Source: Siphonodentalium dalli
Lineage: Eukaryota > Mollusca > Scaphopoda > Gadilida > Siphonodentaliidae
DNA: 64,000 nt
Assembly (NCBI GenBank): GCA_032622095.1
Contig: CP136064.1
Span: 261,743,863 to 261,807,862 of the forward strand
Direction of reading: 5' to 3'
Of this stretch, positions 35,065 through 45,730 are shown piece after piece. Position 1 is the stretch's first letter; each line of letters starts with the position of its first letter. Both the position numbers and the translations under genes were made by a program. The notes below the pieces were generated by a model that was not told the DNA's origin, searched no databases, and saw only the letters and a program-made list of their open reading frames with translations.

Positions 35065-36164
35065 AGACATAGACAATTTTAATCCTAAAACATAAGAACT
35101 AAAAACACGTAAGAAATCCTTACCTATTAATGTCCTTATGGCAGTGGTATCTCAGCGGAGCGATGGGAAATAACTCTGCCTGGAGTTTGTAGCGATGGGC
35201 CAATTTTATTTTGTTGCGAAATTAACACTTGACTTCCAGGCGGATTGTGAAGGGAGATAACATATGGAGATTGCAGATCTTTTTTTTAGTGATCTCTCTC
35301 AGGCTCAGATAAACAATCAATTCATAGATTATAATCGAGGATTAATAACAGCCTTCCTCATCTGATAACATGACATTCGATTAAATATTACCATGGCACA
35401 TTATGGGATTTGCCCTCTCGACTGTAAACAAAAATGTTTAAATTTATAAACTAAACAATTATGAATGTGTTCAATCATACATGACCCAACCCGGACACAC
35501 ATACCAAATTTCATTCACATCCACTAAGAAACAAAGAAGAAAACGTGACATAACACCTCGTGTACACCTTTTAGTTAGAGCCGCCATCGGCTTTATAGTG
35601 TGTCCCACGTTTTTTTCCACTTGAAGTTCAAGGCCAGCGGACGTGGCATGAAAACTCAAAGAGTGTTCGATCTGTTTCATGAAATTTGCAGAAATTAATG
35701 TAATTGGAACGTTTTTATTTATTTTATGGATGATTATGCACGTATATGCAGACCAATGTATCCATTCAGTGTTAAGTTGACCGGTATACAAATGTATGGC
35801 ATCATGTGTGTTTGTGACATGATTCTAACTTCTTGGACTATGGACCGTGACTGGAGGTATAGTTGAATTTGTTATCTAATCAAAGGTTACACGGGTATTT
35901 ACTTATCATTAATTTAATTATTATTTCATTAGCCCTGAAAAAGATTTATTTCTGTTTTCAACATCAATCATATCGGTTTTCTTCCAGTTAATAGTAAAAT
36001 TCAGTTCACATTCCTGCAGATATCTTTCGGTTGGTTCAACCATTATCTATCTTATTAATTTCCAGTACAAAAACTCCAAATGTGATCGCAGTAGTTCTCA
36101 GGTGGAATGACAGATTCTCAATGGAAATGTATTCAAATTAGACAGCTGGGTGAGAAATAAGGTA
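35065..36164. other. no recognisable gene
   Basis: A 106-codon minus ORF (35,471-35,791) has no known domain. The sequence near 35,540-35,600 resembles interspersed-repeat DNA but no second copy is identified here. Confidence 0.35.
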
Positions 36165-36445
36165 ATTCTCCTAAGAAATAAATTTCTATCCTAAATTTCT
36201 CAGGATGTTTAATAGAATAGGGTAGAAATCTGACTTAGAGCCTTAGAGGATTCTGGCCACATTCTGATCAGAATATCTCAGGAATAATTCTAAGTCAGAT
36301 TTCTCACATGAGAATATGGTAGAATAGGGTAGAAATGTCTAAATCAGATTTCAATGGTGATACTATGATTATCTGGCACGTGTGGCAGAGAAATCTGATC
36401 TGATGTGCGCTGGATAATTTGCGCCAATTTTAAACCAACAATTAC

Positions 36446-37325
36446 TTGAGATATAGTTTTGAATTTTTGATTGTGAAATATACTCAACAATCAACCAACA
36501 GACTAGTGATCTGTGTCCCATGTTCCTACATTGCCCGGATAGTCAAGATTTAAATTGAGCATATGTTTCGATTCACTTTTTCACTATAGTATAATAGCGA
36601 TAGCGCGGAATCTCGTCAGGGAATAGCGTGTTAAATATCTTGGCATAATATATGCCTAGTTTAAATGTGATTGGCCTGATTTGTTGAGGTCTGTAGTGCC
36701 ATTACTGTAGCACCATTACTGTGGTAGTGCCCAGTATGTGCTAATTTTATAGCTCGGCGTATTATATGCAACTTTAATGAGCATTTCTGAGCACGGAATG
36801 TTAGTGATTCCATTGTGCTGCTTGTTTTATTAGAGCAGTCGATCGTATCACGTCCAAGTTTTGCACTTTGAGTCAGTGATGTAAGCATTAATTATTTTAT
36901 ATTTGCATATTATATGCAAGCTAGAACAGCTTGACCTGCCGATATAGGCAGCGCTTACTAGGGTGGATACATTAAGTGTGAAAAATAATGATGAATGCTC
37001 CGGCATTTATGCATTGAGTACGACCAAACTGGCTAGAACCAGATAGATCCGGTCTCAATTAATGAGCAATTCGCACGTGCGCGGCATGATGTCGTCTGAA
37101 GCTTTGGTTTTGCGAGGTTTGATACCGCTGCTGTCCGAGCGAATAACTAATCATGTATTCGCGATTTGCTTCAATGGTGTGATCTCATTATGGTATAAAT
37201 GTTGTGACAGTATAAATCGGCGCGTTTGTTTTAATTCAGCGCCCATCAATGTTACGATTCTGGAATTTCTTCGGGTGCCACTCAGTTACATAACGTAATC
37301 TGTTATGGCTCCTCTCCTTTGCGAG
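36446..37325. repeat. dispersed repeat of about 1 kb, copy 2
   Basis: Collinear with 21,391-22,320: GAATTTTTGATTGTGAAATA, GAGCATATGTTTCGATTCAC, TTGGCATAATATATGCCTAG, CGTATTATATGCAACTTTAA and TAATCTGTTATGGCTCCTCT. An extra ACTGTAG/TGGTAG-type stretch sits near 36,700. Similarity is roughly 75-80% by eye. Confidence 0.75.
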
Positions 37326-37356
37326 GGACGTATGGCATTTATATGGCTGAATATAA

Positions 37357-37653
37357 TTAACCATATGGTTCCGAACAGGGTACTGGCTTATTGCTAGTGT
37401 CCGAGTTCAAACAATTATTTTGTTTGTATGTCAAGCGTTTTTTTGACAAAATTTCACCCAATTTTTGGGTACACTTAAAGACGAGTAGTGGCGATTCATT
37501 GAATTCTTCGTTCATCGAGGTTTCATTATCGATAATGCCCCAATTATCCTTTAGGATTTTGTCAATTCTGTTTCTAAGATCAGGGACACCATAAGCAGAA
37601 AATATAAATGGGCAAAACAGCATAAGAGCACTTTCTGAGGTCCCATTTACCAC
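37357..37653 (-). pseudogene. fragment resembling the linker of Penelope-like retroelements
   Basis: A 98-codon minus frame reads LRNRIDKILKDNWGIIDN, then EEFNESPLLVFKCTQKLGEI and LSKKRL. Penelope-like proteins carry a segment of pattern I-x-x-I-L-K-x-x-W-x-I-I, F-x-x-P-P-L-x-x-F-K/R, N-L-x-x-x-L between the reverse transcriptase and the GIY-YIG domain. The match is partial: the usual NLRD is KLGE here. No reverse transcriptase or GIY-YIG motif is seen on either side. A chance ORF cannot be excluded. Confidence 0.4.
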
Positions 37654-37760
37654 AACTAGCTCGGCCAGGATATTTTAAGCCGAAATATTTCTACCCTATT
37701 TTCAGAAGAAACATTTCTACCCTATTCTCATAGATTTCGCATGAGAAATACATTATTTTT

Positions 37761-38719
37761 CACAGGAGAACACATGTGAAAATATGAGAAAACATGTTAG
37801 GTTAAAGTTCCACCCACCTCATTTGCATCTTAAAAAACTACTGTGAAACTCACGGTAGACAACATGAGTTTCACAGGAGAATCTCATTCGAAATTAAGGT
37901 AGGGAAATTTGGTAAGGGAACAAACCTGATTATAGTACAGTGCCTGAAAAGTGTAATATGTGCAGTGTGCATACACATATTCTCAAAATAAAAGTTCCCT
38001 TCAACGCAGTCCTCATCCACTTACAACGTGATCGTAACGTCAACGAAACTCGGCTGTTTTTGACGGTGCGTTGTGACCACGTTGCAAACGGCTAAGGAAC
38101 TCATTCAAATAAATGCACTGATTTGGGAATCAATGCAGTAGCATCGAATTTCCGATCACTACGTCAAGAAGGGTCGTGGTCGATTCGGTCCAGGGCTGGT
38201 TCGGCCGGGCTTGTTCGGCCCATGGTTTGGGCCGAATAGTTTCACCTAAACATTTGGATGTTTATATATATTTTTCTTTTGTATGTTATTTTATTTTTAT
38301 AATAAAGCATTTAATATTTTGATTAAAGTGTATAAAAGGGTAGCATTGCTCTAGTTTATATTATATATCTTGATCTTATGATTTGATTTCATATTCTTAC
38401 CTATGATTTATATGCAAAAGAGGTGATAATAAAGAGCTCTAGCCTTAGCCGCCGCATACAAACCTCCAACAACAACAACAACAGCAACAACAACATCAGA
38501 AAACAGAAAAAAAAGAAAGCAAAGAAAAAAATTCATAATATCATTCTCATCCATGCTACATCATTTCATGATTATGTTTTACCATGTCATGTATTCTAAA
38601 TAAATTTAAAAGTGGGTTGTATGGAAGTGGCTCCGCCCCTTTCCAAATCCTCCCGGGTTAAATCCCAAACCCCATATAATAAAATAAACAAATACAAAAA
38701 ATAGGCTTACATCCAGCAG
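37761..38719. other. no recognisable gene; CAA-type microsatellite
   Basis: An imperfect (AAC)n run lies at 38,466-38,494. The rest is AT-rich with no supported feature. A branch-point and pyrimidine tract before the exon at 38,720 is weak. Confidence 0.4.
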
Positions 38720-38912
38720 TTCCTAGCTTTGCCATTCCTGCCCGCAAGCCACACCATACCAACGTACACCAGCTTAGCCACCAGAGCCAGAACCGACCAA
38801 CTGAAGGAATTCGTCGAGTACATTGGGAATCAGTGGATGCGAAATAGCTGCATAGTAATTAGCGAATGGTGCATATTTGACCACCAAGTCAGAACTAACA
38901 ACCACATCACAG
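38720..38912 (+). mobile_element. MULE-like transposase fragment shaped like an internal exon
   Basis: MULE transposases move Mutator-like DNA elements; the region after the catalytic core reads ALPFLP, then F-x-x-Y-x-x-x-W-(I/M), then RTNN-x-x-E-(G/S)-W-H. Here one sees LALPFLPASHTIPTYTSLA, QLKEFVEYIGNQWM, then VRTNNHITG. The segment begins after CCAGCAG and ends at ACAG followed by GTGAGA, so it looks like an exon with both splice sites, phase 1 at its end. The catalytic core and partner exons were not found, so it may be an isolated relic or part of a domesticated gene running beyond recognition. Confidence 0.5.
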
Positions 38913-38972
38913 GTGAGAATCACTATCCATTTAAAGAACAAATGTTAGACATACACAAGGCGAAATTGAAAT

Positions 38973-39148
38973 AAATATTTTAATTGAACTACAAAAGTAC
39001 AAACAAATTTAATGAAATTTCTTCTTCACCATATTTTAATTGAACTACAACAGTACAAACAAATTTAATGAAATTTATTTTTCTTCACCATATTTTAATT
39101 GAACTACAACGGTACAAACAAATTTAATGAAATTTCTTCTTCCTCACA
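38973..39148. repeat. three tandem copies of 55-61 bp
   Basis: TATTTTAATTGAACTACAA starts at about 38,975, 39,030 and 39,090. Each copy continues with GTACAAACAAATTTAATGAA and a CTTC-rich end. Copies are nearly identical. Just beyond, 39,125-39,255 on the minus strand reads YDRYVDVCRFFLDNLNERLK, which I cannot assign. Confidence 0.85.
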
Positions 39149-39879
39149 GCTTGGCACAGACGGCTTAACATGAAGGGGGGCAAATTGTCGTTTTAACCTC
39201 TCATTCAAGTTATCCAAAAAGAATCTGCACACATCGACGTAGCGGTCATACAAGGTTAGAAAGATATGGGCCAGACCCCTGGACCTATTTCAACCAAATT
39301 GATGTGGCGACTCGCGATATCCCGGCGGATGTTATTTGTGTTCTTCAAAATTTCGATTTAAATGGACATGGCTAACTCGCGCTGCCAAATTATGTATATG
39401 TAATTTGGAAAGCTGATAGGCTGACAAATACATATTGTGGCGATATATGTAATCCAAACTCTGAATGCTTCAATTTGCCGCGGAAAAATGATTGTCGGCG
39501 ATTCGCCGCGATTTCTCGCTTTAAAAGTCATTCATTTTCCCTAGCACATAAGTGATATCAATGAAAATTTGACATATTTGGATGATCTCTCCATTTTGGC
39601 AGCCATATCGGTCGCCAACTTGAACAAAGATGTAATATTTTCACTATAATCATGTGGCATTTCACATATTTAGAACCGTTTTACATTACATGTATCTTCA
39701 ACTAATTCGGTTATTTATTGCTTAACACTTGACTAGAATCACATAATTTAATTTTGGTTATCTTTCATAGCACATTTTGAATTCACATTTTATACATGTA
39801 GCTATTTGGCAGGAATTAGATCCGAAATGTGACATATTATGTTGTTACCCTCCTCCCTATTTTCCACCCTTCTGATTGG

Positions 39880-39965
39880 CCCATGTCCTGTCACGTGCCG
39901 GGTGACAAATCACATTGTCGCCTGCTGAGCCGGGAGACATTGTTTTTGTCGCCCGCTTGATGTTA
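39880..39965. repeat. diverged relative of the 40,791 foldback
   Basis: GGGTGACAAATCACATTGTC, CGGGAGACATTG and GTCGCCCGC are shared in order with the right half of 40,791-40,941. A probable older copy or solo arm. The remaining 39,150-40,790 shows no gene; overlapping ORFs at 40,202-40,495 on both strands lack known domains. Confidence 0.5.
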
Positions 39966-40790
39966 TATTGCAAGAATATCTCCAAACACACACTGCAGTA
40001 ACTCATCTATTTCACATCACTACGTCGTACTAAAATCATAGTTCTTATATACCCCACGGATTCGCAAAACACACCAGTTGTGGTGTTTGCTAATTTGCAT
40101 ATATTTAGTGAACACTAATATTCGAACTTTTAAGTTTCAAGCGTTATTATGTACTTTTAATATCGAAACATCTCGGTGATTAAATATGTTCATGTCGACA
40201 TTTATGGTGCAAGATTGAAAGAGTGGATCCCTTGAGGTTGGTTGGTTATAAATGTTTGCTGGTAGACAACGTAATGCATACGTTTGTCGCGAATGAATGG
40301 TACTGTAAGCATATCCATGTTATCAGACCGCTCCGCGATGTCGGCACTGTGATCATAGAAGTATTTTTGTGTGAGGATCGCCATGTACTTGAGAGCACTG
40401 ACACATATGAATGTACATTGATGAAATTGACAACTTCCCAATAGCTTTCGGGGAAGACCGTTATGAAATGAACATCGCGAGTAAATTCCGCTCACAATTT
40501 AAGACGACATTGACTATGCCACATTTCAGAAGGCGATAACATACCTATATAGCTTATTGGTTTACATTGCATGGACCGATATTGACGATTTAACCACCAA
40601 AATGATCGTAACTAAACGCTGATTAGCAAACGCTTGACTATCTTTATGGAACATAAATCCTATAGGACGATAAGTAGTTACTGAAAATATACATAATCGG
40701 GAAAGAAATTTAAGCACTCACTCGTGACTCAGTGCAACATCGTGCGTGTAGATGGCAAGGATTTTTTCTGTGGTATAATCGGATAACAAA

Positions 40791-40941
40791 ACAGTTGTTG
40801 CCCTTCTTCTCGGGAGACATCGAGATTTGTCACCCGCTCGAGAACGGAATGTCTCCCTCGGAGCTGCGCTCCTCGGGAGACATTCCGTTCTCGAGCGGGT
40901 GACAAATCTCAATGTCTCCGTCGACAGCGGGCGACAACTGT
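40791..40941. mobile_element. 151-bp foldback element
   Basis: Ends ACAGTTGT and ACAACTGT; arms of about 65 bp share GCCC, GGGAGACAT, AGATTTGTCACCCGCTCGAG and AACGGAATGTCTCCC. The centre GGAGCTGCGCTCC is itself a small hairpin. It is GC-rich compared with its surroundings. No clear target duplication. The minus ORF 40,718-40,912 is incidental. Confidence 0.88.
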
Positions 40942-41364
40942 ATATTATCGAAATGGTTGAACACTAGAATTTATTCAAATTTAGGTCACTATTAGCTGCA
41001 TTTCAAGCACCATATAATGATTCAAGAGGATAGTGGGAAAATTCATCAATTTTCGGGCCATCTTGGTATATTTTGGCCACTTTTTATGTCAGGTGGCAGT
41101 ATGGTGTATTAGTTTCACATCAGCAGTGAGCTATTCAATTTTCTATTATAAATTAACTAGTAGCTATTAATCACACTGACTCAGTGCATACTCTGAAATT
41201 ATGGATGGCGGCCATATTGATGACGTCATAAAGCCACTCAGTCGCGACCCCCTGGTGTCTAACATGTGTTTCATGGTACCTAATATATCAAGCAACGTCA
41301 TTAGCATAGTCGCTATATTCCTTCACAAAATGTAAACTGGGGTACATCTGCAAATAGCGTTGCT

Positions 41365-41899
41365 GTTATAGAGATCAATTTACATTTTGGAATGCATTTT
41401 GACAATTCAAGATTGCGAGAGCTACGTTTGTTGAGATTTCTATTAAAATCACCCATGAAAATCACTTGCCCAAGGACCGAGTAAATAATGCGATGGTCAT
41501 TTAGCTTCTGCGTGTATTCTTTGTAAAAGGTGTTTGCGTAGTTCGTAGATGGGACGTAGACCTGGAATATATACCAAAATCTGAACTTTTAAATTGGATA
41601 CCACATATCCTGTCATCTTTTAAATCGAGAACTGTGATGCAATCATTGTGTTTTGCTTTCCACATTATCAATACTCCCCATTTGAATCGACCTCGTTGGT
41701 AAACGTTGCGAGTAATCGCATACCACGTGATAACTGTAATTAAGAGTTTATCGTATTGATGATATGAGTATTATGATCGTGTAGCCAGAGCTCCGATACT
41801 CCACATATGTCTTTATCAAGTTCTCCAAAAAAATTATCACTCGGATACAAAGCACTGGAACAAAAACCAATACAGTTCCATGTTCAGAAATTCAACATT
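41365..41899 (-). pseudogene. LINE endonuclease domain remnant
   Basis: Read from 41,899 downward: MLNF, stop, TWNC, then PSD and FFGELDKDICGVSELWLHDH (the family's D-I-x-G-x-S-E-x-W-L). Next come VLIMWKAKHND, FQVYVPSTNYANTFYKEYTQ, IIYSVLGQVIFMGDFNRNL and a fading tail near 41,370. This is the N-terminal half of an AP-type endonuclease of a non-LTR retrotransposon, with at least one stop and frame changes. The rest of the element is absent. It differs from LINE-A and LINE-B at the N-terminus, so it is probably a third family. Confidence 0.8.
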
Positions 41900-41916
41900 T
41901 TGAGTTACAACATGTA

Positions 41917-43422
41917 TAGTCAGGGGGGGGGGTCGGAAAAAATATCCAGGCACGTATGATCATTTTTATTTTTTCCGGCCACAGGGGACCCACCCACCCA
42001 ATTTCTTCCGTTTCCGGCCTTTTTTTCCAGGCAATTTTGGACACCCACCCTTTTTTTCCGTTTCAGGAAGTTTTTTCCGGTCAGTTTTGGACACCCACCC
42101 CCCTTAAATTTGAGAAAAATTATCAATTGAGCAACCAAATGATTATCCTGCATTATCATAATTTATTGCGCTATATTTGAATAGAACAGTGCATAATGAG
42201 ATAACTATACTATTTGAATTTATCATATAAGTGTCATTAATCAAGAAATGTGTCAACATAATCACATTTCTAGGGATATATAGGCAGAGTGCCCAGAGTG
42301 CCAAGGTTTTTATTAACATTCATTTTCATAATATATAGTCACATAATCTAGTCACATAATCACATTTGAGTATTCTACAGAATACATGGTACCGGTACAA
42401 CAAATTTAAGATTATTTGATATTTTGATATTTGCTATGTGATTTACAGTATTTAAATGCCCTAATTAATCGACTCCATAACCACACCAGAATAATGGGTA
42501 ATTTAATTTTAATTTCTGACTAAATCCTGAAAAATTACCCATTATTCTGCTGTGGTTATGGAGTCGTTTAATTAGGGCATTACTGTATTGCTGGAATCAA
42601 ATTGTTTATCAAAACATGTGGAAATACAACTGTTCATCCAGTTCATCCCAGTTTGAAGAATAATGCTAATACCAAACATAACCATGATATATACATGCGT
42701 GACTCTTCTTGGGGCATCTCAGAAACCAGAACTGAGGAAAAATGTTATAGCGTGTAATGGCAGGCTGGTAGCCACTGCCTGAAGTAATAGGCTTCGTAAT
42801 AATTGGGAATAATATGGATGGATAGTCCAATTTCACTTCTTTTTTGCTCACGATATCAGTGACGATAAAATCTTCGTTACTGTGATTAACATTACAAGCT
42901 GATCCACATTAACATGGAAAACAATGTGAAATTGTTCAAGCTGGCCCGGCTGGCCTTCAATTTATTTGTTAAGATTTTGTTTTACGTTGTCAAAAGTCTA
43001 TTTTATTCCATTATTTATTATATCTTTATTTCCAAGTCACATATGGTCAAGTGTGCTTTCATTTTATTGCTTATTTTCAGCTGAGTTCTGCATAGTTATT
43101 CTTATTTTGTTGTATCAGTAGATGGAATCCTGATTAAATTTTATTTTTCCAATAGCGCAGTGTCTAGTTCTATCAAGTTGAATTTGGGTTATTGTTGGCC
43201 ATTGTGCAACTGATCCAACTTCTGATAACCTCTATATGTAGTATAGCATTAGTATTAACTATATATGACCTGTTTCTGTTCAAAACACATCAAAATAAGA
43301 CTCAATAGCAGGAATGGAAAAAAAATTTGGCATATGGAAAAAACCTGTTTTTTGGACCCAAGAGACACCCACCCACCCCATCATACGTGCCTGGAATTTT
43401 TTTCCGACCCCCCTCCTGGTAT
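41917..43422. mobile_element. 1.5-kb segment between G-rich terminal inverted repeats
   Basis: The left end has a run of ten G then TCGGAAAAAATATCCAGGCA and CGTATGATC (41,923-41,960). The right end has CATACGTGCCTGG then AATTTTTTTCCGACCCCCC (43,382-43,414), the inverse. Next to each end are CCACCC-rich stretches (left: three GGAC(A/C)CACCC copies; right: GACACCCACCC). No transposase is seen between them. A non-autonomous DNA element is likely, though independent insertion of one repeat in both orientations is possible. Confidence 0.55.
42446..42585. mobile_element. 140-bp mariner-like foldback MITE with TA target site
   Basis: The ends are CAGTATTTAAATGCCC and GGGCATTACTG, flanked by TA on both sides (42,444-42,445 and 42,586-42,587). 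The arms share CTAATTAA, CGACTCCATAACCACA and CAGAATAATGGGTAATTT around a loop of about 22 bp. CAGT ends with TA duplication fit Tc1/mariner MITEs. It sits inside the larger inverted-repeat segment 41,917-43,422. Confidence 0.85.
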
Positions 43423-43679
43423 AGTTGGAAGATTTTGGTTGGCATCCACTTCGCTCAATTGGTTTAGCTGGGCGGCGAATAATTACGGCGAATATAATAG
43501 AATATTTGTGTTCATGCATACTCCCTACTGTAGTGTTATGCTATTATTTAGGCTCTCCTGAGGCATTCTATAACCGCACACATTAGGACACCACCATGTG
43601 TTGTTGAATTAAATAATTTTTGAATTTCACTATATATTGTGTATTATCTTGCACATAATAATCACTAAAAAATCCTCAT

Positions 43680-43795
43680 GCATCGCACACTATATACTAT
43701 ATATGTAGTAATATATTGTACTTATGCACATACTCTGTAATATTTAACATGATGAAGAGTAATTGAATTGAATTGAAATTTGAATAGTTTGTTGT
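43680..43795 (+). mobile_element. LINE 3' end with (AATTG)n-like tail
   Basis: TGCACATACTCTGTAATATT then GAAGAGTAATTGAATTGAAT and TGAAATTTGAAT resembles the 3' UTR terminus and pentamer tail of invertebrate LINEs. No coding remnant is recognised upstream. Confidence 0.4.
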
Positions 43796-44199
43796 TTATA
43801 TTCCAAAACATAATAGCAGCGAAACGCCAGTAAATAGTGTACTGCATGTACGGGTTCGGTGATTGATCATAAACGATACCCTAACATGTTTCAAATCCAG
43901 AAGACATCGACACGTGTATTCTGAAATGTTCTATCTCCCAAAACTCTATTGTGTGAGAAATTGAGTTGGAATATTTTAATCACCCGTCCCAGCCCGTTCT
44001 CACATAATTATTCGGAAATACAAAGGGCGAAGTATAAATAATTGACACCAGCTTTTGTTTTTATTGAACAAATCTGGCAATGTTCATAAAAATGGTGAGG
44101 TTGTGGGGAAATTCTCTATTTTATGTTTCGAGATAGAATATTTTATTAACAAAAACGACTTTATGTCCATGTTTAAATGGACATGGAACATTTGAGCAC

Positions 44200-45430
44200 G
44201 TGACGAGAACACACTCACAAAATGTTTCGCTGTAAAGTAACGCTAATGGAAGAGTAAGTTTTTGTGATTGCTTTGGGACCCGTACCCATTTAAAATCTTG
44301 AACACACAACGGACTGACGGAATGTTCTCTCAATATTGACCGAGTGTTTGGACAAAAGGCATCACTATGAGAAAAGAATGAGTTGTATAGATGAGTTTGC
44401 TCCCGAAAGACTAGCGCAATTTACAAAAGCGGCTAACAAATAAATGTTCACTGTTTGGGGACCCGCTACCCTATCTAAATTCGATAGCACACAACAAACT
44501 GAAGAGATGTGTTCTCAATATTAACTAAGGGTGTGGACAAACTGATAGCTTTATCGGGAAATATACACAATTCGTATGAATGCGTTGATTCCCGAAAGCA
44601 TGGCCGACTTTACAAAAAGGACACCAAACTGAATGACTATGCTATTCATCTTGAATGACCTTGTACATAAAAGTCAATAATGTACGGAAATGCACAATTT
44701 ATATTAACGAGCTAGTTCACAACACTTTATAACAAAAACTGCTGTCATATGAGAAAGGCGATTGATTTATACCTTTTGATCCCATCCCTATTTAAATTCA
44801 TGAGCAGACCCCGAGCTGAAGGGCTATGCTCTCAATATTAACCCTTTACCCAACAGAACGGCCCTGTGCCAATGCATTCTCTTATATATGCGAGTCGACC
44901 ATATGTCGCCTCGCATATATCAGAGAATGCATTGGCTTAATATATTATAAATGATAAAATTGTCAAAGAATGTAGAAAAATATTATAAAAATTGTTAAAA
45001 AATGTTTTTGTTTTTTTTTAGGCCAATGCATTCTCTTATGACATAGGTCGCCTCGCATATATAAGAGAATGTATTGGCACAGGCATAACTGTAACCATCA
45101 CAATGTGGTCAATGAACCGGTTCCAATGATATCCATATTTGTATGGTGTTATTGAGACAGACGGATTATATTTTAGGCTGTTGAAGCTTTATTTGGGCGT
45201 TTTTGGCAGGTTTGTTGGGTAAAGGGTTAAATGGACTTATGGACAACATGCAATGCTATCAAGAGATAGGTACACTAATGTGGATGGAATGGTTACCGGA
45301 AGCTTGTGGCAAATAAGAAAGGCGAATAATTTTCACTGTTCTGGGAAGTCATATACATCTGAAGGCTTGAACACGTCACAAACTGAATGAATATGCTTTA
45401 AATATCAAATAAGTGTGTTGACAGAAGATA
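44200..45430. repeat. degenerate tandem repeat, about five units of 160-185 bp, split by a MITE
   Basis: Recurring landmarks in order: CCCGAAAG(A/C), a GGGACCCG(T/C)(A/T)CCC-like block (44,276; 44,457; diverged at 44,778 and 45,344), ACAAACTGA or CGGACTGA, and CTCAATATT(A/G)A (44,330; 44,514; 44,831). Units are strongly diverged. One unit is interrupted by the element at 44,842-45,226. The start of the window (1-20) carries a related piece. Confidence 0.6.
44842..45226. mobile_element. 385-bp piggyBac-like MITE with TTAA target duplication
   Basis: Terminal inverted repeats CCCTTTACCCAACA and TGTTGGGTAAAGGG are directly flanked by TTAA (44,838-44,841 and 45,227-45,230). CCC/GGG ends plus TTAA duplication define piggyBac-type insertions. 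The empty site is visible in sister units of the host repeat, which read CTCAATATTAAC uninterrupted near 44,514. Inside are two hairpins built on GCCAATGCATTCTCTTAT (44,877-44,937 and 45,023-45,080), themselves mutually inverted. No transposase. Confidence 0.92.
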
Positions 45431-45579
45431 AATATATTAGGGCGCACACAACTGGTATGAATATTAAAGTAAATTTAAACACCCTGCTACAGCTGAAAAG
45501 GTATAAACTTGCTCGGCGCAGGTATTGCAATATTTTTTGTATCGATATTTCCAGAACACAACGCCATTGTTTCACGTAT

Positions 45580-45602
45580 CTACTATATAATTTGAGACTT
45601 CC

Positions 45603-45652
<50 letters not shown>

Positions 45653-45675
45653 GGAAGTCTCAAATTATATAGTAG
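45580..45675. repeat. 96-bp palindrome centred on a (TA)n run
   Basis: CTACTATATAATTTGAGACT then TCCG lies left of about 47 bp of pure TA repeat, and the exact inverse follows to 45,675. The arms are perfect over about 24 bp. The whole unit can form a long hairpin or cruciform. It may be a foldback MITE whose loop became a TA microsatellite. ORF 45,415-45,672 runs through it and is not supported. Confidence 0.95.
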
Positions 45676-45730
45676 ACTAGCAGGTTAGCCCGCCACTGGC
45701 GGCATTCGTCCCATGGCTTTGTTCGAAAAA
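45676..45730 (-). mobile_element. inverted copy of the 17,180 retroposon end
   Basis: CTAGCAGGTTAGCCCGCCAC then TGGCGGCATTCGTCCCATGG and CTTTG is the reverse complement of 17,190-17,230 with few changes. It directly abuts the TA palindrome, which may mark its insertion point. Confidence 0.6.

Larger units (their letters stand above)
36165..37760. repeat. inverted GAATAGGGTAGAAAT flanks enclosing a repeat-rich block
   Basis: AGAATAGGGTAGAAAT occurs at about 36,216 and 36,322. Its complement ATTTCTACCCTATT occurs at about 37,688 and 37,712 with matching surroundings (CTCAT-GAGAAT). The pair is about 1.4 kb apart and encloses dispersed-repeat copy 2 and the Penelope-like fragment. It could be the terminal inverted repeats of a composite element or unrelated copies of one short repeat. 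Confidence 0.45.

Noticed and set aside
40718-40912. Arg-rich minus-strand ORF
   Set aside because: It is translation of one arm of the 40,791 foldback.
45415-45672. 85-codon ORF ending in Tyr-Ile repeats
   Set aside because: The C-terminal part is translation of the (TA)n palindrome.
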